Assembly: GCA_903850425.1 (NCBI GenBank)
Contig: CAINLR010000167.1
Coordinates: 1 to 51,805, forward strand
Source: an uncultured Verrucomicrobia subdivision 3 bacterium
GTDB lineage: Bacteria; Verrucomicrobiota; Verrucomicrobiia; Limisphaerales; UBA11358
Length of the DNA: 51,805 bases
Direction: 5' to 3'
The first letter of the stretch is position 1; each line of letters starts with the position of its first letter. The position numbers and the translations under genes were made by a program. The notes under the pieces are model-generated. The model saw only the letters and a program-made list of their open reading frames with translations. It made no database searches and had not been told where the DNA came from. This document shows, one piece after another, positions 31,066-39,243 of the stretch.

Positions 31066-31458
31066 CTACTTCTTCTTCCCGTAAAGTTCCTCGGGAGTTT
31101 TGAGCTGCGCCTCCGTCGTCCTGAACGTCTCGCCCTGGCCTTCGATGGAGCGGAAGAAACAGGAGTTGTATCCCTCGTGGCAGGCCGGACCTTTTTGCTC
31201 AACCTGGATCAGCAGCGTGTCGCCGTCGCAATCGAACGCGATGTCTTTGACGGTTTGCGTGTTGCCGCTTTCCTCGCCCTTCATCCAGTATTTCTGCCGC
31301 GAGCGGCTCCAGAAATGCGTCTTGCCCGTGGCGACGGTGCTTTCGAGCGACGCGCGGTTCATCCAGGCCATCATCACCACGCGGCCAGTCTTCTGTTCCT
31401 GGATGATCGCGGGAATCAAACCGTTCGCATCAAATTTCAATTGGTCGTAGAAGCTCAT
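31066..31458 (-). CDS. hisI: Phosphoribosyl-AMP cyclohydrolase
   Basis: HisI opens the adenine ring of phosphoribosyl-AMP in histidine synthesis. The protein is 130 aa from the ATG at 31458 (MSFYDQLKFD), which fits the family better than a start at 31494. Visible motifs are VVMMAWMNRASLEST, HFWSRSRQKYWMKGE(E)SG, the metal-binding FDCDGDT and the Zn ligands in CHEGYNSCFF. It is a monofunctional HisI without the HisE domain. It stands alone here, away from other his genes. Confidence 0.95.
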   Translation of the reverse strand: MSFYDQLKFDANGLIPAIIQEQKTGRVVMMAWMNRASLESTVATGKTHFWSRSRQKYWMKGEESGNTQTVKDIAFDCDGDTLLIQVEQKGPACHEGYNSCFFRSIEGQGETFRTTEAQLKTPEELYGKKK

Positions 31459-31554
31459 GGCGGAAGATTCCACCACAAACGCGCCCCGACACAAAGTCTG
31501 AATTTGCCCAAGTCAACCCGGTTGGTGGCCGGTGCCGCACTCGGCGGCGGACCT

Positions 31555-31926
31555 CTACTTGGTCTGGCTGGCCAGCATGAAGACGCGCGGACCACGCGGC
31601 GTCGTCAACTGATGCTGCTGCTCTTCGGGCGTATGCGGCACGGCCAGGCCGTCGGCATGCTTGTCCAGCACGGGCCGGCCGTTCACGAGCAGCATGTAGT
31701 TGTGCGTGCGGTTGCCCGGAATGTCATGCAGCGTGAGCTGCCAGACGCCGGACACCCGGTCGCGCTTCAACGGCAGCCGTTGCCAGCCGTTGAAGGTGCC
31801 GGCCACTTCGACGCGCACCGGCATGGGCCCGTCCACCGATTCCGGCTGCCACCGGAAAACTTTGCTGAACAAGTGCGAGCGCTTGCCCGTCTCGTCTTTG
31901 GCCAAACTGTGAATGTTTTGCGACAT
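31555..31926 (-). CDS. Small protein with AMPK/CBM48-type glycogen-binding domain
   Basis: A 123-aa protein made almost wholly of an early-set domain of the AMPK-beta/CBM48 type: VRVEVAGTFNGWQRLPLKR, WQLTLHDIPG and HNYMLLVNGRPVLD are the family strands, with the aromatic residue of FNGW in place. I chose the ATG at 31926 (MSQNIHSL) over the upstream 31965. There is no signal peptide. Such stand-alone domains may tether partners to glycogen or act as small regulators. No partner gene is adjacent. Confidence 0.75.
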   Translation of the reverse strand: MSQNIHSLAKDETGKRSHLFSKVFRWQPESVDGPMPVRVEVAGTFNGWQRLPLKRDRVSGVWQLTLHDIPGNRTHNYMLLVNGRPVLDKHADGLAVPHTPEEQQHQLTTPRGPRVFMLASQTK

Positions 31927-32090
31927 GGTCAAACGATGCGTGGATCGGCCCGGACAACGGGCCAAAACCGCGTGCGCAAAAATACACCGGGACGGATAAA
32001 ATTCAAGTTGGGACGGGGTGAGGCGCCTTCCGAGCCTTCCACCGTTTCGCTTTGAGAACGGGTCTCAGGAGCTCGGCCGCGTGGGGCTCA

Positions 32091-33344
32091 TTATTTCTCC
32101 GCCTTCAGATGAATCGTCTGCGTCGGGAAGGCGAATTCGATTTTCTCCGCGTCAAACCGCTGCTTGATCGCCAAGTTCAATTCCTGCATCTCGGCGAAAT
32201 GCGCCTTCGCGTCCGTGCCGTTCCAGACATGGACCACCAGAATATTCAGCGCCGAGTCCGCGAATTTGTTGAAGCTGATGATCAGCTCGATCGTGCGCGG
32301 GTTTGTCTGGAAAATTTCTTCGAGGATGAGCGTGGCGCGTTTCACTTTTTCCATCGGCGTGTCGTAAGTGAGGCCCAGATTCATCTCCGTCTTGATCGTC
32401 GGCCGCCGGGTGACGTTGGTGATGATGGCATTGCCCATGAGTTTGTTGGGGATGGTGACGTGATGGCCTTCCAGGTTGCGCACCCGCGTGCTGCGCAGGC
32501 CGATGGATTCCACGGCTCCGTCCACGTCGTCCACCTTGATGCGGTCACCGATGTGAAATGGTTTATCCAAAAAAATCGCCACCGCGCCGAAAAGATTCGC
32601 GATGGTGTCCTGGGCCGCGAGCCCCAGCGCCAGGCCGCCGACGGAGAGGCCGGCCAGCAAACTTTTGATTTCCCAATGCAGGTTTTCCGCCGTCAGTAGC
32701 ACGGCGGCGACAATGATGAACGCCTTCGCGACCTTGCTGATGAGCGGGAACAAATGCGCGGCAAACGCTTTGTCCTGCGCCGAAACGGTCTTCACTCGCC
32801 ACACGTCCAACAGCAGGTCCACCACCTTCAGCGCGACGTAGGTGATCGAACACGCCACGACCACAATGAAACCGCGCGCCATATAGTCCTGAGCGCGGCC
32901 CGGCCATTCAAAGATCCCCAGCCCGACGTTCAAAAAAATCACAAAGGTCACCACTTTCACCGGCCCGCGCAGCAATTCCAACAGCAGATCGTCATATTTC
33001 GTCTCCGTCTTGGCGGCCAGCCGTCTGAGCCAGACATTGACGACCCAGTCCAGCAGCCACGCCACCCAGAACGCCAGGACGATGTAGATCAACGAGGCCA
33101 GATATTTCCACAGCGGCTGGGCCAGCAAGGTGTGGTCGCGCAAAACCTCCAAGCGGTCCAGCCCGAAGGACAAGGCGTGCGGCGGCAATTTGAAGGTAAG
33201 CATGGAGGGGGAGCTGGTGACAGCGGTGACAGTCGCCGCCGGCGCGTTGCTCTCTTGCGCGCTGGCCCAGACGGCCCAGAACGCGGTCAAAAACAAGACC
33301 AACAATCCGGCGCGGTAAATAAAATCAAACCTGAAATGTTTCAT
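32091..33344 (-). CDS. MscS-family mechanosensitive ion channel
   Basis: A 417-aa small-conductance mechanosensitive channel of the inner membrane. A signal-like segment (residues 10-30) is followed by four or five membrane helices (about 80-105, 125-145, 155-180, 205-225). The pore helix has the Gly/Ala pattern SLLAGLSVGGLALGLAAQDT, then NLFGAVAIFLDKPFHIGDRI and the beta domain with IGLRSTRVRN. It relieves turgor after osmotic downshock. It is a single gene with no operon partner apparent. Confidence 0.92.
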   Translation of the reverse strand: MKHFRFDFIYRAGLLVLFLTAFWAVWASAQESNAPAATVTAVTSSPSMLTFKLPPHALSFGLDRLEVLRDHTLLAQPLWKYLASLIYIVLAFWVAWLLDWVVNVWLRRLAAKTETKYDDLLLELLRGPVKVVTFVIFLNVGLGIFEWPGRAQDYMARGFIVVVACSITYVALKVVDLLLDVWRVKTVSAQDKAFAAHLFPLISKVAKAFIIVAAVLLTAENLHWEIKSLLAGLSVGGLALGLAAQDTIANLFGAVAIFLDKPFHIGDRIKVDDVDGAVESIGLRSTRVRNLEGHHVTIPNKLMGNAIITNVTRRPTIKTEMNLGLTYDTPMEKVKRATLILEEIFQTNPRTIELIISFNKFADSALNILVVHVWNGTDAKAHFAEMQELNLAIKQRFDAEKIEFAFPTQTIHLKAEK

Positions 33345-33434
33345 CCGCGCCGATTATTTGCCACTTGCTGTCTAACGGCAAGTGTTCTGCGGGCGGAAAA
33401 TCAGTCGGGGCGCAGCACGCTTGCTGGCAAATTT

Positions 33435-33580
33435 CATTAGCACCGGGCTTCAGCCCGGTGGTCGGGGTGCCCGAAGGCGATAGCCGTTTTAACGGCTTTT
33501 CCTAATGAGGTCAAGCCGCTGAAGCGGCTCAACTTTGAGTTTGATTTGCCACGACACCGGGCTGAAGCCCGGTGTTAATG
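33435..33580. repeat. 146-bp palindromic element with 26-bp terminal inverted repeats
   Basis: The ends 33435-33460 and 33555-33580 are inverted repeats identical at 25 of 26 positions, and each is itself a perfect hairpin. Two more hairpins lie inside (33482-33497 and 33514-33529). The outer sequence is shared with the element at 8052-8194. It is non-coding and sits between the MscS gene and thiS. It looks like a non-autonomous mobile repeat. Confidence 0.85.
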
Positions 33581-33608
33581 ACAGGCCCAACTTGAACGCC
33601 TGTAAAAA

Positions 33609-33812
33609 TCAGCCGCCGGCGACAATCTTGACGATTTCCAACTTGTCACCGGCGTTGAGTTGCCGCTGCGAAAACTCCGAGGGCGCGACGGCTTCGCCGT
33701 TGTGTTCCACCACCACGCTGCGCGGCAACAGTTTTTGCGCGAGCAGAAAGGTCTCGATCGAGCACGGCAGCGTCGCCGCGATTTTCTGGCCGTTGGCAAG
33801 GATGGTATTCAT
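33609..33812 (-). CDS. thiS: Sulfur carrier protein ThiS
   Basis: A 67-aa ubiquitin-like carrier ending in the essential Gly-Gly, which is thiocarboxylated to donate sulfur to the thiazole ring of thiamine. The beta-grasp pattern (MNTILANGQ, LLPRSVVVEHNGEAV, AGDKLEIVKIVAGG) is clear. The ATG at 33812 overlaps the stop of the upstream peptidase gene by four bases, so translation is coupled. Together with thiH it forms a partial thiazole operon. Confidence 0.93.
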   Translation of the reverse strand: MNTILANGQKIAATLPCSIETFLLAQKLLPRSVVVEHNGEAVAPSEFSQRQLNAGDKLEIVKIVAGG

Positions 33813-34879
33813 GGCAGATCTTTTTCTTCGCCGATTCTTAAAATAAATTTCCCCGGCCAGCCAGCCACCTCCAGCGTCACGTCGTCGCGGGTGATTTCGC
33901 AGCAATGCACCCGCACCGTGCGGCGTTGCAGCGGCACATGCTTCACGTCGCCCGCCGCAAACGAAACACCGCTGATCACCGCGTGCTGCGTCTGGCCGTC
34001 CAGGAGTAATCCGCCCAGCTTTAACGTCGCCGGAAATGGTGGCGGCACGTTGGTGAAGGCCAGCGCCGGAATTTTCACGCGCACCGCCCGCACAGTGGCT
34101 GGCGTGTCGAGCGTCGCGCCCGTGCCGTTTTTTACCCAGTTCAAAATGGAGCCGAAGCCGATTTCCTTCTCTCTCTCGACCAGTTTTTTGATTTCGCCGT
34201 GCGTGTAGGGATTGTCGAGAATCGTTTGCAATTGAGCCGCCTGCGAACGCGATTCCATCAGCTTGTAAGCCGCCAGTTCGCAGATGGCTTCCATCGTGTC
34301 ACCATCAATGCCGTGATCCTTCGGACAGTTTTCGCTGATCCACAAATGCGTGTATTCATGCGCCGCCGTGGCCGCCAGTTCGTTCCGCAAGCGACCGCTC
34401 AGCATAACGACCTCGTGCGTGCAATCGCCCTTCGGCGTGCGCCGCGTGCTGGCAAAGCCGAACTTGTGCAGGCCGTCCGAACGACCGGTTTCCGACCAGT
34501 AATCCACGTCGAACAAATTCACTGTTACGTCGGGAAAACCCAGCGCAAAGCCTTGGCCAAACCGCCCGACCAACTCGCGGCGCACCTCCGTGAAAACCTC
34601 GCGCGCCGCGGACACCTCCAGCACGGCATTCGTTTTGTCGAACTTGCAGATGAAGCGCCCGTCGCCCGTCTTGACGAAGTCCTTGCCGATGGGCAACCCG
34701 CAAAGCGCGCAATGGTTCTCAAGCTTGTAACAGCTCTCGCAGACTGCACCCCACTGGGACATCCAGATGCGGCCGGTCAACGGCCCCGTGCCGCAAATGA
34801 CGCAGAAATAATTCGTCTCGGCGGCGGCGGAACCCAGGGCCGGTGCGAACAAAAGTAAAATGAGCGCAAGGTGGCGCAT
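33809..34879 (-). CDS. Secreted DA1-like zinc metallopeptidase with LIM-like zinc cluster
   Basis: A 356-aa protein with a signal peptide (MRHLALILLLFAPALGSAAA). After it come two Cys pairs and further Cys residues (CVICG, CESCYKLENHCALCG, roughly residues 26-60) that resemble a LIM or rubredoxin-like zinc cluster. The middle contains AAHEYTHLW (about residues 170-178), a HExxH zinc-protease motif, followed about 20 residues later by the Glu-containing MEAICELAAYKL. This arrangement matches DA1-type peptidases. Its place between thiH and thiS, overlapping thiS by four bases, is unexpected for a secreted protease. The peptidase class is well supported; the role is unknown. Confidence 0.78.
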   Translation of the reverse strand: MRHLALILLLFAPALGSAAAETNYFCVICGTGPLTGRIWMSQWGAVCESCYKLENHCALCGLPIGKDFVKTGDGRFICKFDKTNAVLEVSAAREVFTEVRRELVGRFGQGFALGFPDVTVNLFDVDYWSETGRSDGLHKFGFASTRRTPKGDCTHEVVMLSGRLRNELAATAAHEYTHLWISENCPKDHGIDGDTMEAICELAAYKLMESRSQAAQLQTILDNPYTHGEIKKLVEREKEIGFGSILNWVKNGTGATLDTPATVRAVRVKIPALAFTNVPPPFPATLKLGGLLLDGQTQHAVISGVSFAAGDVKHVPLQRRTVRVHCCEITRDDVTLEVAGWPGKFILRIGEEKDLP

Positions 34880-34895
34880 TTTGATTTTGGCGCTC

Positions 34896-36098
34896 TCACA
34901 TCGTCAGCGCCGCATCCCAGTCTTTCCAAACCGGCTCGTAGCCGAGGCGGCGGATGAGTTCAGCGACTTCCTGCGGCGAGCGCTCGTCACCGATGTTGAA
35001 CTGGCCGGTGGCATTCGTCGGGCGGTGGGCTTGCGGTGCCCATTCGCTCGCGCCAGATGCGAGTTCCTTGATAATGCCGCGTTCGGTGTGATGGATTTTC
35101 TCGCGGCCGGCACCGGTGTAGCCGCCCGGTTCGGTGCGGGCACCGGCGCTCATCGTGGTCACGCCGAGCGGGATCAAACCGTCGCGCAGCTTTGGCGTTT
35201 CGCGGGTAGAGAGCGAGATGCCCACGTCGGGAAAGGTGAGGCGCAGCGCGCAAATGAGTTGGGCCAGTTCGCGGTCGCTGATGTGCGTGAGTGGCTCGAA
35301 CTCGCCGGCACACGGACGCATCCGCACGGTGGAAATCGTCAACGCGGCCTTCCAGCAATGGCGCAGCAAATAATCCGCGTGGGCCGCGACGCTCAGGGCT
35401 TCGAGCCGCCAGTCGGCCAGGCCGTAAAGCGGGCTGATGCCCAGCCGGCGAAACCCGGCGGCGTAGGCGCGTTCGGGCGTTTCGAGCCGCCAGTCGAAAT
35501 TCCGTTTCGGCCCGGCGGTGTGCATGTCGGCATACACTTTGCGGTCGTAGGATTCCTGATAAACGATGAGGCCATCGGAGCCGGCGGCGACGAGCGGGCG
35601 ATAATCTGCCACTTCCATCGGCCCGACTTCGAGCGAGATGCTCGGCCAGTCGGCGTGTAGCATGGCGATGCAGTCGCGCAGATAATTATTCGAGACAAAT
35701 TTCGGATGCTCGCCCGCGACGAGCAGCAGATTGCGAAAGCCTTGTTCGCGCAGCGACTCGGCTTCGCGGCGCACTTCATCAAGCGCGAGCGTGACGCGGA
35801 GAATTGAATTGTCGCGCGAGAAGCCGCAGTAGGAGCAGTTGTTGACGCATTCGTTGGAAAGATACAGCGGCGCGAACAGTCGGATGGTTTTGCCAAAGCG
35901 CTGCTGGGTCATCGCGTGCGCCCGGCGGCCCATGGCTTCCAGTTGCGCGCTGGCGGCCGGCGAAATCAGCGTGCCAAAATCAGCCAGCGACAGCGCGGAT
36001 TTGCCGAGCGTTTCGCGCGCGGCAACGGAACTGGTGGCGACGGATTTCTTGACCAGCGCCTCCAGCGGCAGGGAATTAAATTCAGAGACAAAACTCAC
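34896..36098 (-). CDS. thiH: 2-iminoacetate synthase ThiH
   Basis: A 400-aa radical SAM enzyme that cleaves tyrosine to dehydroglycine for thiazole formation. The cluster-binding CVNNCSYCGF motif (about residues 84-93), LYLSNEC, LEVGPM, and the C-terminal BATS-type region with TMSAGARTEPGGY are all present. It lies 16 bases upstream of the peptidase gene and is transcribed with it and thiS. It implies the anaerobic-type tyrosine route rather than ThiO. Confidence 0.93.
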   Translation of the reverse strand: MSFVSEFNSLPLEALVKKSVATSSVAARETLGKSALSLADFGTLISPAASAQLEAMGRRAHAMTQQRFGKTIRLFAPLYLSNECVNNCSYCGFSRDNSILRVTLALDEVRREAESLREQGFRNLLLVAGEHPKFVSNNYLRDCIAMLHADWPSISLEVGPMEVADYRPLVAAGSDGLIVYQESYDRKVYADMHTAGPKRNFDWRLETPERAYAAGFRRLGISPLYGLADWRLEALSVAAHADYLLRHCWKAALTISTVRMRPCAGEFEPLTHISDRELAQLICALRLTFPDVGISLSTRETPKLRDGLIPLGVTTMSAGARTEPGGYTGAGREKIHHTERGIIKELASGASEWAPQAHRPTNATGQFNIGDERSPQEVAELIRRLGYEPVWKDWDAALTM

Positions 36099-36144
36099 CG
36101 GGCTAGTCTAACCAATCTCGCTGCGAAGTCGAGGGGCGGCGCGG

Positions 36145-36357
36145 CTACTGATAGTGCGGGGGCTTGGTATTATTGGACTTGATGCGCTCCAGCTCGAGCG
36201 TTTCCATGGCGGACGACTGCTTTTGGATTTCCTTTTTCAATCGCTCGAGCAGCTTGCCTTGCGCAACTATAACGCTGTTCATCTGCTCGACCTGGTGCTC
36301 AAGATGCGCGGCATTCGATTCGAGTCGGCCAAGGCGCGTGGAAATTTCATCGTTCAT
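36145..36357 (-). CDS. slyX: SlyX-family coiled-coil protein
   Basis: A 70-aa protein that is nearly all heptad coiled coil (RLGRLESNAAHLEHQVEQMN onwards) and ends in PPHYQ. Both features are typical of SlyX. The cellular role of this family is not established. It is read in the same direction as the flanking thiH and AI-2E permease genes. Confidence 0.8.
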   Translation of the reverse strand: MNDEISTRLGRLESNAAHLEHQVEQMNSVIVAQGKLLERLKKEIQKQSSAMETLELERIKSNNTKPPHYQ

Positions 36358-36403
36358 AAGAGAAATTGGTTGCTGCGTCGGTGTGCGGACGAGCCGGCGG
36401 CTT

Positions 36404-37558
36404 TCACGCTTCTGATTTTTTCCAAACGTAGCGGAACATGATCACGCGCAGCGCGGCGGCGAGCGGAATGGCGAGGATGCCGCCGAGAATGCCGCCGAGC
36501 AACGTGGTCCCCGCCATCACCGCGATGATGATGGCCAGCGGATGCAGCCCCACGCGGTCGCCCATGATTTTGGGCGAGATGAACAGACCTTCGAGCGATT
36601 GCACCACGGCAAACACGCCTAGCACCAGCGCCGGATGCTGCCAGTCGCCATATTGCACAAAGGACAGCGTGAGGGCGGTGACGCAGATCACAATCGCGCC
36701 GAGAAAGGGAATCATCGTGAGCAGCACGGCCGCGAAGCCAAGCAGGAAGGCGTAATTCACGCCGACGGTGAGAAAGCCGATCGTGTAGAGCACCGCATCG
36801 CAGATCGCCACCAGCACCTGCCCGCGAAAAAACGCCACGAGATAGCCGCTGATCGCATCGAGCACAAACACCACTTCTTCCTTGGCGCGCGAATCTTGCA
36901 GCGGCAGGTATTCTTTCCAGTTCTTTTCAATGCCGCGTTTCTCCAGCAGAAAATAAAAGGCGTAAACCGGAATCAACGCCAGCCCCGCCAGCAAGCCAAA
37001 GCCGGAGGCGACTTTGGAGATGCGGCCCCAGAGCCAGGAAGTCATGGCTGGCAGTGTGCTCGTCAGCCAGTCGGTCGCGGAGGCGAGCGCGGAATTTTGC
37101 GGCAGGCCCGTCGGCGTCGCATCCGAACCGACCGCAGGCGCGGGCAGCAGGTGGCGAAGAAATTCCGGGGGCTGAGCGATAATCTCCTGAATGCGCCGCT
37201 GCAGGTTCTTGGAGTATTCCGGCACCTTCTCGGCCAGTTGCGCGGTTTCATTGACGACCTGTGGAATCACGCTCGCCAGCACGGCCAGCACGATGGCAAA
37301 GGCCATGATGAAAACCAAAATGATCGCCCGGACACGGGGAATCTTCCGCCGCTCGAAGAAGTCCACCAATGGCGACAAGAGACACGCCACGACGCCCGCA
37401 ATCGCCAGCGGCCACAGCACTGGGCTCAATAAGTCCAGCACGCGACCCAGTCCCCACACCGTCGCCACGATGAGCGCAATGACCGTGGCCACGGCCAAAC
37501 CGGTCAGCGCAAACCAGATGACGCGCGCCTGCTTTTCGGTGGGAGATTTTAGATTCAT
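36404..37558 (-). CDS. AI-2E family transporter (PerM/YdiK type)
   Basis: A 384-aa inner-membrane permease with about seven to eight membrane segments and the large extracytoplasmic loop (about residues 85-170) usual for this family. Segments such as LLSPVLWPLAIAGVVACLLSPLVDFF, FRGQVLVAICDAVLYTIGF and ISPKIMGDRVGLHPL are recognisable. Family members have been linked to autoinducer-2 export and to cation/proton exchange, so the substrate cannot be named. Its ATG overlaps the proC stop (ATGA). Confidence 0.88.
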   Translation of the reverse strand: MNLKSPTEKQARVIWFALTGLAVATVIALIVATVWGLGRVLDLLSPVLWPLAIAGVVACLLSPLVDFFERRKIPRVRAIILVFIMAFAIVLAVLASVIPQVVNETAQLAEKVPEYSKNLQRRIQEIIAQPPEFLRHLLPAPAVGSDATPTGLPQNSALASATDWLTSTLPAMTSWLWGRISKVASGFGLLAGLALIPVYAFYFLLEKRGIEKNWKEYLPLQDSRAKEEVVFVLDAISGYLVAFFRGQVLVAICDAVLYTIGFLTVGVNYAFLLGFAAVLLTMIPFLGAIVICVTALTLSFVQYGDWQHPALVLGVFAVVQSLEGLFISPKIMGDRVGLHPLAIIIAVMAGTTLLGGILGGILAIPLAAALRVIMFRYVWKKSEA

Positions 37559-38370
37559 CCTTCTCCCAATTTCTTCGCTTTCTCCGCCGAGGCGCGGACC
37601 GCGCTCATGACGGTGGCGCGCAGCCCGCCTTTTTCCAGTTCGTGAAGGCCTTCAATCGTCGTGCCGCCGGGACTGGTCACTTGATCCTTGAGCACGCCGG
37701 GATGCTGGCCGGTTTCCAACACCATTTTCGCGCCGCCCAAAACCGTTTGCGCGGCGAGCTTGGTCGCGACGTCGCGCGGCAGGCCGGCCGCCACGCCACC
37801 ATCGCTCAAGGCTTCGATGAATTGATAGACGTAAGCCGGCCCGCTGCCACTCAAGCCCGTCACAGCGTCGAGCAGGCTTTCCTTTACTTGCAAGGCGAGG
37901 CCAACGGCGGACAACAGTTTTTTCGCGAGTTCACCATCGGCAGCGGTGGCGTGGTTGCCGAGCGCAAAACCCGAAGCGCCGGCACCGACGAGCGCGGGCG
38001 TGTTGGGCATCACGCGGATGACGCGAGCGCCAGCGGGCAGCGCCGCTTCGAATTTGGCCAGCGTCACGCCAGCGGCGATCGAGATCAGCAGATGATTCTG
38101 GGTGAACGCGCCGGAAATCTCCGCGAGCGCCGCGCCGACTTGATCCGGCTTGGTTGCCAGGATTAACACATTGGCTGCCTTGGTGACCGCTAGATTGGCG
38201 GTCACGGTTGCCGCGCCGGTTTCGTCGGTGAAAGTTTTTCGCGCGGCGTCAAACGGATCTGCGGCGAGCAGTTGGCTGGCTTTGACGAGCCTGGCGTTGA
38301 TGAAACCACGGGCGAGCGCGGTGGCCATTTTGCCCGCGCCGAGAAAACCGATTTTTAAGGGTGCTGCCAT
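37555..38370 (-). CDS. proC: Pyrroline-5-carboxylate reductase
   Basis: ProC reduces pyrroline-5-carboxylate to proline with NAD(P)H. The 271-aa protein from the ATG at 38370 begins MAAPLKIGFLGAGKMATAL, the Rossmann dinucleotide-binding motif. The C-terminal dimerisation domain has SGSGPAYVYQFIEAL and TSPGGTTIEGL. The longer open frame to 38514 adds a non-homologous leader and is rejected. It is translationally coupled to the downstream permease gene. Confidence 0.95.
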   Translation of the reverse strand: MAAPLKIGFLGAGKMATALARGFINARLVKASQLLAADPFDAARKTFTDETGAATVTANLAVTKAANVLILATKPDQVGAALAEISGAFTQNHLLISIAAGVTLAKFEAALPAGARVIRVMPNTPALVGAGASGFALGNHATAADGELAKKLLSAVGLALQVKESLLDAVTGLSGSGPAYVYQFIEALSDGGVAAGLPRDVATKLAAQTVLGGAKMVLETGQHPGVLKDQVTSPGGTTIEGLHELEKGGLRATVMSAVRASAEKAKKLGEG

Positions 38371-38467
38371 GCCGCTTTTGTAACAGGCGGCGGCGGGAAG
38401 CGGAAGCGGAATTCGTGGCTTGAAATCAGCAGCCAGCCCGTTAAGCTTTTCGGGGTCAAAAAATTTA

Positions 38468-39166
38468 ATGTCCACCATCCGCAAATCTTGGGATTCGTTT
38501 GAGTTGATGCGCACCGCCGCGCAGGAAGGCGATGCGCAGGCGCAGTGCTATCTCGGCGTGTGCTATCAAAACGGCCAGGGCGTGCAGCAGGATTACACCG
38601 AGGCGGTGAAATGGTTCAAGCGGGCCGCCGACCAGAACGACCCGGTGGCGCAATGCTATCTCGCGGTCTGCTATCTCAACGGCGCGGGCCTGCCGCAGGA
38701 ATTTTCCGAGGCGGCCAAGTGGCTGCGCGAGGCAGCCGATCAGGACGATCCGGCGGCGCAGTTCAACCTCGGCATGCTTTACGAAACCGGCCAGGGCGTG
38801 CCGCAAAATTACCCGGACGCGGTGAAGCTGTATCGCAAATCGGCGGAACGCGGCTATCCGGCGGCGCAATTCAATCTCGGCTGCTTTTACGAATCCGGCC
38901 AGGTCGTCGAACAGGATTTTGCCGAGGCGGTGAAATGGTATCGCGCCGCCGCCGAGCAGGAACTGGCGGACGCCCAATGCAATCTCGGCCTGTGCTACCA
39001 GACCGGCCGCGGGGTGGAACAGAGCGACCGCGAAGCCGTGCAATGGTTCATCAAAGCCGCTCGCCAAGGCAACAAGATGGCGCAGCACAATCTCGGCTTG
39101 CATTACGCGAACATGGAAGCGGCGGAAATCGCCGCCGCCGAAGCGGCCAGGAACAAGTCGCGCTGA
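38468..39166 (+). CDS. Sel1-repeat protein
   Basis: A 232-aa protein made of about five to six Sel1-like TPR repeats of 36 residues. Each carries the A-Q-(C/F)-(Y/N)-LG and (Q/R)G-V-x-Q-(D/N) signature, for example AQCYLGVCYQNGQGVQQDYTEA. There is no signal peptide, so it is probably a cytosolic scaffold. The ATG at 38468 is chosen because repeats begin soon after; the frame is open further upstream without homology. The partner is unknown. Confidence 0.85.
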   Translation: MSTIRKSWDSFELMRTAAQEGDAQAQCYLGVCYQNGQGVQQDYTEAVKWFKRAADQNDPVAQCYLAVCYLNGAGLPQEFSEAAKWLREAADQDDPAAQFNLGMLYETGQGVPQNYPDAVKLYRKSAERGYPAAQFNLGCFYESGQVVEQDFAEAVKWYRAAAEQELADAQCNLGLCYQTGRGVEQSDREAVQWFIKAARQGNKMAQHNLGLHYANMEAAEIAAAEAARNKSR

Positions 39167-39243
39167 TGGGCTGGCCACCGCGAAAGCCAAGCAGGTGTTT
39201 TTCGGAATTGAATTTCTTCTCCGTTTTCTCCGTTAACTCCGGT

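Noticed and set aside
37555-38514. The longer proC reading that starts at 38514.
   Set aside because: The extra 48 residues have no homology, and the Rossmann motif begins right after the ATG at 38370.
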